Positions 1 to 9,274 of a DNA stretch of 64,000 nucleotides are shown in pieces. The DNA is from Dryocosmus kuriphilus (taxonomy: Eukaryota; Arthropoda; Insecta; Hymenoptera; Cynipidae): NCBI GenBank assembly GCA_038277395.1, contig CM076193.1, positions 80,728,627 through 80,792,626 of the forward strand, written 5' to 3'. The notes beneath the pieces were generated by a model that saw only the letters and a program-made list of their open reading frames with translations, made no database searches and was not told the origin of the DNA. Within the stretch, counting starts at the first letter, position 1, and every line of letters begins with the position of its first letter. The position numbers and the translations under genes were made by a program.

Positions 1-1961
1 TGTATTTGTTGTTGGCAATGGCATATCGGTTGGAGAATTAACTCACTCCACCCTTTTTGCCTTACTCAACAATCAGCAGCATATGAACTTAGGTGAGTTT
101 TTCCAATCTTACCTTTGTATATTTGAGCATGGCGTCCCATTGCAAGCCATAAGTGGTGTAGCAGTGTGCTGGATCTAGGTCATAAGCCTGACGATACTGT
201 TTACGGAAACTTTCAATGATGTCAGCCAACAACAGCGCATCAGTTTTCATGTAAAGCTTGACGTATTCGCCGAGTGTCTTGATATTAAGTGCACACCATA
301 CCTGTTGTGCGCGTTCATAATCTTCATCAGATATTGACGAATCATTTAGTGTACCATAGAACTTTTCCTTTGGTGGCAGCTGTTTTTTAGAGCCTATCCC
401 TTGAGTCCAGGTATTCATAGGGAAGAACACTCTTCCTTGTGAGAAGCGCATTTTTCTCTCTGTCGAAACCGGAAAACACTGCATTGATAATTTTGTACTC
501 GGTGAGGTATGACACTAACTTTTCCAGGGAGGAGGCCATAAATCGGAATGAGGCAATAAATCTAAATTTTACTTGAGTTTCCTGAACATACTTTGTGAAT
601 GAGATGTATTTTTCTTTATTAAGTGCGAGAACCTTCGCTTTACCGTCAAACTGTGTAGAAATATCGCGAATGATAAAGTCAGCATCATACCCACTCAGAT
701 TGTGAAATACAGCAGGTATAGTGTTTGAGTTTTAATATGCTAAGTTACAGTCCTCGTGCGCAGGAGATCGATGAAGGCTCCCTATTCTTCGAAATTCAAT
801 TTTTGCATGGGAACTGGAGATGCAATAATCTTCTCACACTTCTTTACAATATGTTGTTTCGACATCATCGAGACAGGAATCGTAGAAAGATAATGAATCG
901 TCGTAGCTGCACTTGAAGTAATATCCAATGTCACAAACCTCACGTTTTCCGAATTCGTCTGTATTAGATCTTCGTCCTCTTTGAACTTCATCTTCGTCAA
1001 CAGGTATTAGCAGTGACTCACAATGTCCATAAATGATGAAAGGCGCCTCTCTCTTTCTCGCTCTCTATTCTTGACATTTTTGAATTGAATGAAGTTCTTC
1101 CCAGGTTCTGGCAGCATCACTTTGCAATCATTCACTTTTACACAATCTTCAGTGTGAGTAACCAGCGTTTCCATTTTTATGAAATAGTGTAGGAATCGGT
1201 CGCAGACAAGTTCTTTTCTATGATTTATTGATAGTTGTCTACTGAAGAATCGAGAAAAGTCTTTTATCCAAACTAGTGGAAGTTGAACGATTGGGGTCTT
1301 CTGTCCTGATATTCTTCTTCTTCTTCTTCTTCTTCTTCTTTGACGCTGTTATCCTCAATAACATACTCTCCTTCTACTTGGAGAAGGTTCACATGCTGGA
1401 CTCTTTTTTGTAAACTGAGATGGAGAGGAACCACCGTGAATTTATTTTCCTTCTTTTTAATCAGACTATATACATTCACTGATGTATTGTTTTTTTCTTC
1501 AAATTTGGACGCACCTTTCAGTGCAACTGGGAATCTAATGTCAAAAAAATCCAGCTCATCCTTGTACTACTGGTAGCTGGACACACGGTTGGCAATACCA
1601 GTTCTCATCAGGTGGATGCATGGCTTATAGTATGGCCTACTTGAAACGCTCGTTATTATTCTTGTTTTTCACGTTGATACAAGCTTCTTTTTCATGATTC
1701 ATAGCAGAAATTCGATGTAGCAACTACACTTCATTTGTATTAAGCTTGTTAATATTCACAGCAAACTTAACAATTGAGTGCAAAGTCCATCCAGAGTACT
1801 ATACTGGCAAAAACACACGTTTTTATTCGACTACCAAACTCCTTGTCGACGTCAATCCACGTTACACGATTACTGATGTCATAAGATTTTACTTGTTTAT
1901 TCTGTAAAGCTCCTTCTTCTCCTTTTTTTGCCAGTACATCAAAACGAGCGTTGAGGCACAC
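1..1961 (-). pseudogene. Polinton/Maverick-type family B DNA polymerase, decayed and cut by the window edge
   Basis: Remnant of a protein-primed-type DNA polymerase B, the enzyme that copies the linear DNA of Polinton elements. Read on the minus strand, family-like stretches appear in the expected order. The N-terminal region has FAVNINKLNTNE (about 1740) and RFPVALK (about 1530). Next come VVPLHLS and HVNLL (about 1400), and VWIKDFSR with a C-x2-C/H-like finger (about 1270-1120). Then come PFIIYGHCESLL (about 1040), HEDCNLAY (about 750), the exonuclease-like VFHNLSGYDADFIIRD (about 690) and SFRFMASSLEKL (about 540). Last are PPKEKFYG...ISDEDYERAQ and LYMKTDALLLADI (about 350-220). The polymerase core would lie left of the window. 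Breaks: in-frame stops at 38-40, 62-64, 89-91 and 732-734. Reading-frame changes occur near 390, 780, 835, 1045 and 1276, and there are more stops at 1600-1735. It cannot encode an enzyme. Family assignment is from remembered motifs. Confidence 0.85.
1311..1340. repeat. (TTC)n microsatellite inside the polymerase remnant
   Basis: Nine to ten perfect TTC triplets. On the minus strand they read as GAA and encode a poly-glutamate run directly after the HVNLL motif. This position in the family is often an acidic, variable linker, so the expansion could have been tolerated in the living gene or could have arisen after decay. Confidence 0.9.
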
Positions 1962-1998
1962 TCTTTTTCAATTATATTTAAGAACTTCTGTTTTCTAC

Positions 1999-2316
1999 TT
2001 AACGAAAGCGATGTTGTGTTCTATAGATTTCCCTTCTCACTGTCTTTGGACACAGAAAGCACTCATTTTTGCACCTGATTACTTTATCCAGATGTGTGTA
2101 ACCAGAAGATGCCATTAGAGTCAACACTTTCTCGATAGTGGGAATAAGTTTCACACACTCGTCGAATATAATTTTTTCACCGGATATAAAAGTCAGTAAC
2201 AATAAAGTCACTAATAAAATCACTAATAAAATCACTAATAAAATCACTAACAAAATCTTAAACTGCATTGGAGATTCTCTCTTTTTTAATATTTTTGCTT
2301 TTATAAGCCGATCCAA
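1999..2316 (-). CDS. Unrecognised open frame upstream of the polymerase remnant
   Basis: A 105-residue minus-strand frame beginning MDRLIKAKILKK. Residues about 19-43 are a hydrophobic ILLVILLVI run generated by a 12-bp tandem repeat, so the apparent membrane segment is a repeat artefact. The rest (VKLIPTIEKVLTLM, then HLDKVIRCKNECFLCPKTV) has a C-x4-C-x2-C cluster and looks more protein-like. It could be the extreme N-terminus of the polymerase, another gene of the same element, or chance. I recognise no family. Confidence 0.25.
   Translation of the reverse strand: MDRLIKAKILKKRESPMQFKILLVILLVILLVILLVTLLLLTFISGEKIIFDECVKLIPTIEKVLTLMASSGYTHLDKVIRCKNECFLCPKTVRREIYRTQHRFR
2198..2256. repeat. 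12-bp minisatellite (TCACTAATAAAA)n
   Basis: Four to five copies of TCACTAATAAAA in tandem with only one or two substitutions. The multiple-of-three period keeps frames open on both strands, which explains the monotonous hydrophobic peptide read on the minus strand and an NKITNKIT peptide on the plus strand. Confidence 0.85.
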
Positions 2317-2324
2317 ACTGCTTA

Positions 2325-2531
2325 GAATCTTCTAGAAAACTCGGGTAATCCTGTAACTCGCATGTATGTTTCTAGAAGCTTCGAGAACTCAGGGAATCCC
2401 CTAGCTCATATGCATGTTTCTAGAAGCTTCGAGAGCTCGGGGAATCCCCCAGCTCACATGCGTGTTTCCAGAAGCTTCGAGAACTCGGGAAATCCCCTAT
2501 CTCACATGCATTTTTCTAGAAATTTCGAGAC
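2325..2531. promoter_or_regulatory. 48-bp minisatellite carrying heat-shock-element-like sites
   Basis: Tandem units with a 48-bp period. Each contains alternating TTC and GAA triplets separated by two bases, the layout bound by heat-shock factor. Sites: 2325-2337 (GAA-TTC-GAA); 2370-2387 (TTCTAGAAGCTTCGAGAA, four perfect units); 2418-2435 (last unit GAG); 2466-2483 (TTC-GAA-TTC-GAA with a CA spacer); 2514-2531 (last unit GAC). Between the sites each unit repeats a GGGAATCCCC-like palindrome and an ATGCAT-like palindrome. Because 48 is a multiple of three, a 16-residue pseudo-peptide repeat (VSRSFENSGNP) is also open, but I regard the DNA sites as the likelier signal. The motif match is visible; binding and function are inference. 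Confidence 0.7.
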
Positions 2532-2639
2532 AGCACGCTCTAACTTCCTACTACTTTCGAGTTCTCAATGCGTCGCCTACATGAGACATTGATGCATCAC
2601 TTTTCTAAAATTCTAAAAATTGTTTTAGACTTTAGTGTG

Positions 2640-2910
2640 TCATTTAGATCTGTCCGAGAAACCCCAAATTTTTCTCCGTTTTGTCCTATCTCTTACCGTT
2701 TTAGAGATATCTTTAAATTTTGGAATTTTTTTAATGGATCAGTTAGATTGGTTTGAGAAACTGTTGTATTAGAATCAAAATTTTGTACTTTTTTGCATAT
2801 CTCTTACCGTTTTCGAAATACCTGCAAAGTTTGAAGATTGAAAAAATTTTGTAATGTTGAATTTTTTTGTTTATTTGTCTCAGTGAATCATTTAGATTAG
2901 TCTGAGAAAC
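2640..2910. repeat. Diverged tandem repeat between the two HSE-like clusters
   Basis: Three starts of a related unit at 2640, 2739 and 2888, recognisable by TCATTTAGAT-like heads followed by GAGAAAC. The first two also carry an internal TATCTCTTACCGTTTT. Spacings are 99 and 149 bp, so units differ by indels. No coding potential is recognised. Confidence 0.55.
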
Positions 2911-2925
2911 TGCATGCTCTAAACC

Positions 2926-3114
2926 TTCTAGAAACTTCGATATCACCATGTACTATACTAAACATTCTTCTCGAAGCGTCTCTGCCGGAAGTTCTGGTAG
3001 AGGATCCTTCTAGAAGCTTCAAGAACTTGGTAACCCCGGATACACCCTACCTATAAGCTTCGAGAACTCGGGAAATCCCCTAGCTCACATGCATGTTTCT
3101 AAAAACTTCAAGAA
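2926..3114. promoter_or_regulatory. Second cluster of heat-shock-element-like sites
   Basis: Further TTC-nn-GAA alternations outside the regular 48-bp array. They are 2926-2938 (TTC-GAA-TTC), 2968-2975 (two units), 3008-3025 (TTCTAGAAGCTTCAAGAA, four units), 3059-3066 (two units inside a block like the 48-bp repeat) and 3097-3114 (four units, one mismatch). The cluster ends about 20 bp before the open frame at 3133. Copies at 3053-3114 share the CGGGAAATCCCCTAGCTCAC stretch with the first cluster, so both derive from one repeat family. Confidence 0.6.
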
Positions 3115-3132
3115 AGCGGGGAATGGCTTACA

Positions 3133-3363
3133 GTGAGAAAAAAGTACGCTGTTTCGAAAATTCGTAAAATTCAAACTAAATACGGCCCAAAGTTTGCGGC
3201 TGAGCTGGAGAACGAGGTTACAGTCTACTTACCCAAAAGAATTAACAAAATTTTTGAGGATCCACGCTATAAAGATACATTCGAGAAGATGGAAGTAGCG
3301 GCCCAGGCTAAAAAACTCTCTTTTTACTACTTTGGAGGAAAATATAGTCTGTTTGAATTTTAA
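3133..3363 (+). CDS. Small protein of unknown function, possibly a transposon-associated OB-fold-like protein
   Basis: A 76-residue frame with convincing protein character (KIRKIQTKYGPKFAAELE, VTVYLPKRINKIF, LSFYYFGGKYSLFEF) ending in TAA. It recalls small proteins carried by arthropod DNA elements that I suspect are OB-fold, ssDNA-binding-like; this is memory only. There is no ATG: the frame is open from 3103 and begins with GTG at the position shown. The sequence CAG at 3131-3133 could be a splice acceptor, leaving TG to complete a start codon split by an upstream intron, though the polypyrimidine tract is poor. It lies immediately downstream of the second HSE-like cluster and diverges from the polymerase remnant, so it may be a gene of the same element. 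Alternatively it is a truncated exon. Confidence 0.5.
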   Translation: MRKKYAVSKIRKIQTKYGPKFAAELENEVTVYLPKRINKIFEDPRYKDTFEKMEVAAQAKKLSFYYFGGKYSLFEF

Positions 3364-4655
3364 TACGTCAAATAACTAAATTTTTCTGTATTGAGGAAAA
3401 GTGAATAATAAATTATGACACTTACAAATAAGCTTCCTGTGTACTTATTACTTTAATTTACTGAGTTTTTAATTTGGAGATAAGAGAAAGAAAAATTATT
3501 TGTATTCAAACTTCGTGCGTTTTCGGCTTTCAGAGGATATGAATCCAATTTTAGCTATAGAATTTCATTCCTTTCAACAATGGATTTTCAGCACATCGAT
3601 GGGTTGAATTTCATGCTCTAACCATCACAATACATTCCTCCAAGCACTGAGGGACTTTGAAAAATCGATGGGTAGAAATTTTCGATATTATTTAAGTTAC
3701 CTTTAAAAAAAATCATTAAGTTAGTTAAACAGTTAAGTATTATCAAAGTATGTATTGAACAATTAGAGACAATATTCGATTACAGATATTTGGCCTGAAA
3801 TAGAACCCCTCCACCGAACTGTGGTTTACAAACATTTAACCTGGAACAGAACCATGCTCTTGAAGCCTGTAGCTCCGCAACCCGCCGTACTTGGTTATTA
3901 TCCGAATTGCATTTTAACGTGGACACAAACCTTCATCGCCTGTCGCTAAATGGCTGGATTTACCTTGTCAGATTCCTAATACCAAGTAACGGTAATTAAC
4001 TGTCGGTATATGGCTGGCTTTAGCCTGGAACAGAACCCTGCCCTTGAAGCCTATGGATTGGTAACCCGTCGTAATGGGTTCCTATTTTACTGACTGAGAT
4101 GACCCCGAACGTACATAGTTATAATGCTTATGGTTCAAAAGAGATGCTGTGAATTCTGTAGTATATACATTTGAATCAATAAGGTCTGCTTTCGAACGAG
4201 GACGATAATGCGGCCCACTGATTCAAGAGTATTTCTTCTCAGTGCAGACTGTACTAAGCCACGCACTAGCAGCGTCGTTTCTTCGTGCAGGACCTTACGA
4301 ATTATTTAAATTGAACACTGCTACACGTAAGTTTATTTTCATCAATGCATTAATTTCATTTAATGACATTTTTATTTAAGTTTTAGTAACACTCGTATAC
4401 ACGGGTCGTGCATATGGGAAATGACTAGGTGTTTTCAAAAGATTTTTTTGTGCCGAATATGAATCTGGGACTCAAAGGTTGTCCATCTCTTCAAGTTTTT
4501 GAGAAAATGGGTGTTTAGACCTCCTAAAAAGCCGTTTTTGGACACACTTGGATAACCGTGGGTACAAAACCCGAAGTCATAGGACCTTCCAAAATGTCTC
4601 GAATTGAAGCTTGTCAATTCTTCTCCGTGATATAATACGCGCACATTGCCCCCTT
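3364..4655. other. Non-coding stretch with a partial direct repeat
   Basis: No credible coding sequence. A direct repeat is visible: CCTGGAACAGAACC plus about 35 following bases at 3840-3889 recurs at 4024-4073, 184 bp apart. A third fragment lies near 3792, and the phrase ATGGCTGG occurs at about 3950 and 4010. A minus-strand frame at 4435-4644 has no recognisable protein character. The region is probably decayed mobile-element sequence. Confidence 0.5.
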
Positions 4656-4994
4656 AAAAATCAACCCTCATGTCAATTAATATAACCTTACTTTTTTTGT
4701 GATGATTACAATCTTTGAAGAGTTCTCAGCGAAAAACTGGGATAGAGGTGGTCTGTGGAGGCACCACCAAACAACTACCGGATGGATACTTGTACATTGT
4801 ACCCTATAAAAACAACCCTTGATTTAGTTATTTTTACCTGATCTCAGTTTTTGATGTCAAAAAATGAATCACATGGTATCAGCTCACAACTCATATAAAG
4901 ATCAACCATAGAAACATCGTTCACTTCCCGTTGAGTTGATTAACGCCATAAAGCAGCCCTTTAGAACAACCCTTGAGTCAATTAATTCACCCTA
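4656..4994. repeat. Three diverged copies of a repeat of about 155 bp
   Basis: Related heads (AAAAACAACCCTTGA followed by a TCAATTAAT-like run) occur at 4656, 4808 and 4971, that is 152 and 163 bp apart. Bodies are too diverged to align well by eye. The region around it (to 5365) has no gene I can support. Confidence 0.4.
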
Positions 4995-5365
4995 TATCAG
5001 TTTCTGGTAGTAAGAAAATATTTTGTAGAGAAGCAGGCATATGCAACTAAGCAATACTCTGCGATCACTCGTTATCCGAAGCGTCGTCTGGTAGTCTTTT
5101 GCTTTGTCCAAATCATTCAGTTTGTCAAGTTTTTCGCGCTTAAAACAAAAACTATGCGTTTTATCCATAAATGACACAAAAAATATTTGTATATCTTTTC
5201 GAGATAAGCAACTTTGTTTTATAAGATTTTTTTCGTATCTCGCATAGCTTGAAATCCGCAAGTCAGTTTTCACATAAAATTAATAACTTCTCGTTGAGAT
5301 GAGAATGTAAAAATGAAACTTTCAAACACAAAAAATGTTTCATTTTAAGTAGGTACTGTAAGAGA

Positions 5366-5530
5366 TTCGTCGTGTCGCCGTCGTGCTACCGCTCCGGATT
5401 TCTACCGGAGGATGAGTCACGAGGACTACATAAGGTATTAAAAATATCCAGCTCATCGCCGTCGTGCTGGACGCTCCGGATTTCTGCCGGAGGATAAGTC
5501 ACAAGAACGACATGATTTGTGCCCCCTCCG
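5366..5530. repeat. Two-unit tandem repeat with a CCGGAT...CCGGAG hairpin
   Basis: A GC-richer block in an AT-rich setting. GCTCCGGATTTCTACCGGAG at 5391-5410 recurs as GCTCCGGATTTCTGCCGGAG at 5473-5492, each preceded by GCCGTCGTGCT. The offset is 82 bp. Each unit folds as a short hairpin (CTCCGG/CCGGAG, loop of about 7). A minus-strand frame (5386-5637) runs through it, but the repeat explains much of it and no domain is recognised. Confidence 0.6.
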
Positions 5531-5809
5531 GAGATCCTCGGAAGTGACATTAGTGCTCGAGGTGATAATAAGGCTTTGAGTAAAAGCGCAGGTGAATTAA
5601 TGGAAATTACAACGTACATTTTTCCATAAGAAGACACATAAGATGCAACGACGCTTAATATCTACACATTTCCATAATCACATAAACAAAATTATCCTGT
5701 GGGGATCTTATTTCTACACAATATTAACACAATTAGTCGTCACTAAAATATCCAGGTGAAGGGTCATTACCGCTTTTACACAGAAGAAAACCTATTGATA
5801 AGTATGATT

Positions 5810-6040
5810 ATAAATTTTCGTATTCCCGGAGAAGGTTGTCGATCACGGAGAGGGTTTCGGTTTCCGTCAAGTCGCTTCGGATCATTCGTTCATTTGTGGT
5901 TTCGCGTGGCTTGATATTTAATACAATATTTGCGTTGTGATCAGTCGATTTTTGTTAGAATTAAATTGTTGGATTTCTTCCAGCTGCATTCGCCGGGCGA
6001 GGTCTTCCCGTTCCCTTGCCGGTATAAAGTTGTATTTGTC
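5810..6040 (-). pseudogene. Possible short coding remnant, family unknown
   Basis: Two adjacent minus-strand stretches have protein-like composition. An upstream piece containing REREDLARRMQLEEIQQF ends in a stop. A downstream piece in another frame contains NERMIRSDLTETETLSVIDN and ends with YENL and a stop. They overlap around 5915-5930, which suggests a single frame broken by an indel, perhaps the C-terminus of a transposon protein. I cannot name a family. The charged, helix-prone composition is the only support. Confidence 0.25.
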
Positions 6041-6852
6041 TAAAATTGGCCCAATGTATTAACTGAGGGGAGAGTGACGCCCTTGCACGTTATACCCTTT
6101 CTAGACTGAGGGATTATCCTCATGTAGGATCATCCTCTGCTCAGTGCAGTCGCAGAAAGATTAGTTAAATATCAGATGAAGTTGGCTGATTGAAAATTGA
6201 GGTTAATCCGAATCAGTGTTGCCATCCGTGGGTGATTCTTTATGACGCAGCGAATTTTTTAGAAAAGCATAAATAAAGCACTAAACATAATTTTAACAAA
6301 ACGAATTAATGTAAATATTATTTGCAAACAAATATTACGTATCTTTCATATAAATTTTTTCTCTTAATTAGTATACTTTAAATATAAACCATGTGAGATA
6401 TATGAATGGAAAAGTGAGCATCTAACCTCACTTTTCACTTCAAACTTATTTCTCTTTTATTGGTTTGAAAACTCTCTTAATGTGAGAAAGTAACTCGATT
6501 TCATAAAAATTGCACTGGAGGTAATGAAATTAAGTAACCTTGATTATAAATAATGAGGACTTTCCTAACATAATTTTAAATAAAAATTTGATTTCTGTAC
6601 TCATCTTGCTAAAAGTGTATTCACATTTTAAAACATTTATGGGTCATTTAGAAGGAGAAAGTATAGTAGAGAATCTAATTTAGTACCCTACGATAACTGA
6701 CAATACATTGAAGTGACGGTATTAAAAGTGAAAGTCAAGAGAAGCAGCATAGAACGTAAGTATATTTAATTGAATTGTTTTTTATGTTTCTGCAAATAAA
6801 TCAAATATATGAAATAAAATACACATTTCGAATTGTGATTCAATAAAAAAGT
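6041..6852. other. AT-rich non-coding stretch with one perfect inverted repeat
   Basis: No gene seen. At 6409-6436 two perfect 10-bp arms (GAAAAGTGAG and CTCACTTTTC) flank an 8-base loop. It could be a hairpin or the tail of a small inverted-repeat element. The left end of the Harbinger element should lie somewhere here, but I could not find matching terminal inverted repeats. Confidence 0.5.
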
Positions 6853-9274
6853 ATGGCTGCAAACTGCGTAAATATTGAGAAATACATGATTTACGGTTTT
6901 TCTAAGGTTATGGAGCAGGTCGATGTTGATTCAAACGAAAATTATTCGAAAACAAACAAAAACCCGACCGAAAGAAGCGTAAATTTGTTTCTAATTATGT
7001 TAGTGTTTGCAATTATTAACTAAAAATTTAAAAAATGTATAATATTCCAGAGAGTAAGAGGAAACTCATTTGATGACGCAGAAACTTTTCATCTATTGAA
7101 TATATGGGCCAGTGAAGAAATGCAAAGAAGTTTCAAAATAAAAAAGCATAATTTGGTATTTGCACAGATTACTAAATTGCATTGTGAGACAAAAATTTAT
7201 AACAGGAGTATAGAAGATCAGCACAAAATAAAAAATCTGAAAGCTCAATATAGATCTTTGAAACCGACATCAGGTATGCAACTTCATCTAGTTTTATATA
7301 CTGACCATAAATGCGATCAGCATATTAAAATAAAATTATTAAACTATGTACTAACAGGGGCTTCGCCACCAACTTGGGCATTTTATGCAGTGATCCACCA
7401 AGTCCTTGGGCAACAAGACAGCAACAGGGATGACCTTTTAGATGACAGCTTTACAGCAGAGTTTTCTCAACCTCAAGGTATATTAAATTTTTTGTTACAA
7501 ACTTGTAAAATATGTCACTTTCATTTATTTCTTTGACGTGTGATTAACAAAATTCCTTGCTATTTTAGATAGTCAAGCAAACTCCCAAAGGCATGAATAC
7601 CGTGACTGTGGCTTGGACGGAGGAACCAACGAAGACGAGTGTTTCGAGGATCAACTTGAAAATGTCGAACACTTTACAAATGTCAGATTGAAGAAAATGT
7701 AAGTTTGCTCTTTTTAAAAAATGTTTCCATAAATACTCTCTGCATTATATCTTATATTTGTAAACTTAATGGCAGATGACACTCAGCAAAATACTTATAT
7801 TAGCAACCTCTATTTTAGGATTTATTAAATTATTTTTTTAACGTCAGAACTTTTTTTCTAAATAAACTATCGGACTGAAACTTTGGAAAACGCATGAGAA
7901 GACAGTAAATTGCGTCTTACACTTGATTTTAGTAGAAATTTTGAAAAAAGTTTTTTTTTGACTAAATGAAAAGTGAAAAAATTTTCGAGGAGATTAATCA
8001 TTGAACAAGACATTTTTTGAATCACCGAACTCTTTTTACACGTGATTAAATGTACCTAAGAGTTTCAGAAAGGCAAAAGGGAACAATAAATTGCATTTGA
8101 ACACTCGATTTCAGTGTAAATAATGTAAAAATATTTGCAATAAATAAATAAATTCACAGGAATGCAAGCCTCGGGTTTACGGACACCGCGAATTTGCATA
8201 TTAGTTTCTTTATTTGCACTATACATATATGTACATAAATTATTGTAGGTAATGTTTGTTAACGATGTTTGCCTAATTTTCTTCAAGACAGAGGAGTCAC
8301 TTACCTACATTCACAAAAGAACAGATTGATTACAAAAAAGTATAAAGTATAAAAAAAGTTCGGTCGTTCGGTGATTCAAAACATATCGGAAGAATTCACT
8401 AATCTGCTCGAAAATTTTTCCGGTTTTAATTTTGTCGAGAAAAACTTTTTCGTAAATTCCTTCTCAAAAACACGTTGAAATTGTGTATTTGTAAAATAAC
8501 ATGCTCTTTATCTTTGCAGTAAGAGATAATCAACGAGATCATCAAATGAGAAGATTATTGAAAAATTAATTGAAGTAAATGAAGCAGCTGACAAGAGGTT
8601 ACAGAAAATATACGAAAAATATGAAGAGGATAGTGTACTTGATAAAGTCATTGCAGAAAATCATTTAAACTTATTAAAAATGACACAAGAATACGTTAAA
8701 CAAGCTATGATTGAGAAAAATTATCCTTCACCAAAACTTATGGACAATACAAGCTCCATTGATATTGAAAAAATATTTAAAGACTGTAGTAAGAGTAGTA
8801 ATAGTCAGACAGCAATAGACGTGAAGCAAATAAAGACATTGTAAATATGAAAAAAGTATTGCAACTTTCGCAAGGATTACAAAAAAGCAATAAAGAAAAT
8901 ATTACGACAAATGTCGATAATATCAGCGATACTAAAGAGCCAAATTTGCACCAAAGATTATGTCTGAAATTACTTTAAAGAGACGAATTTTGCTTTTCAA
9001 AGATATTACGAATCTGCAAACATCAGTAACAAATTTTCCAGCAACAAATAGTTCACTGGAAGAAGCAAGTAGAGATAAAAGTTATACTAGTGCGAGTACT
9101 AGTGTCGAACCAAATGTAGATAAATCTATCGACGAATCATTTACAACAATACTTGACGATTCTGACTTCCAAGATGAATACGAATTTCAAGATAAGGATT
9201 TTAATTTTTTTATCAAGAACCGACTGAAAGTAATATTTACCAAAAAAGTCGAGCATGAAGTTATTGGTAGTTGA
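6853..9274 (+). pseudogene. Harbinger-associated Myb/SANT-like DNA-binding protein, five exons, disabled
   Basis: The second protein of PIF/Harbinger elements, which binds DNA and partners the transposase. Exons follow GT-AG borders with consistent phase: 6853-6978, 7051-7273, 7358-7477, 7569-7698, and 8520 onward. Exons 2-3 form a Myb/SANT-like domain: FHLLNIWASEEMQRSF, then HKIKNLKAQYRSLK, then the PPTWAFYAVIHQVLG helix after the splice. The C-terminal exon is charged and probably coiled coil (KLIEVNEAADKRLQKIYEKY, then KVIAENHLNLLKMTQEYV). Breaks: TAA at 8527-8529, two codons after the intact codon completed across the last intron, then frame changes near 8830 and 8955; the final frame ends at 9274. 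A product of about 202 residues with the DNA-binding domain could still be made. The last intron (821 nt) is enlarged by an inserted element. The transposase gene lies tail-to-tail, 375 bp away. Confidence 0.8.
7843..8480. mobile_element. Non-autonomous element, copy 1, inside the last intron of the Myb/SANT gene
   Basis: Shares long stretches with the copy at 13,794-14,495. Examples are the left end (GTCAGAAC, ATCGGACTGAAACTTTG, then GCATGAGAAG), the central GATGTTTGCCTAATTTTCTT at about 8263, and the right part (GATTCAAAA, then GTTTTAATTT-GTCGA). The right terminal inverted repeat seen in the other copy is missing or too diverged here. An internal block near 8020-8120 resembles the left terminus again, hinting at a nested or duplicated end. 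It leaves the splice sites of the intron untouched. Confidence 0.7.

Noticed and set aside
782..1000. Minus-strand frame with a methionine start, apparently a separate small gene
   Set aside because: Only its last about 20 residues match the polymerase family. The rest is a shadow of the true polymerase frame (PFIIYGHCESLL onward), so it is a frameshift product.
1340..1576. Plus-strand frame opposite the polymerase remnant
   Set aside because: It is antisense to recognisable polymerase sequence and has no domain of its own.
2362..2592. Repeat protein made of 16-residue units
   Set aside because: The periodicity is explained by the 48-bp DNA minisatellite with HSE-like sites. Kept as an open question in the findings but not called as a gene.
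6409..6436. Perfect 10-bp inverted repeat as a Harbinger terminal repeat
   Set aside because: Both arms are adjacent with an 8-base loop, and I found no counterpart at the right side of the transposon.
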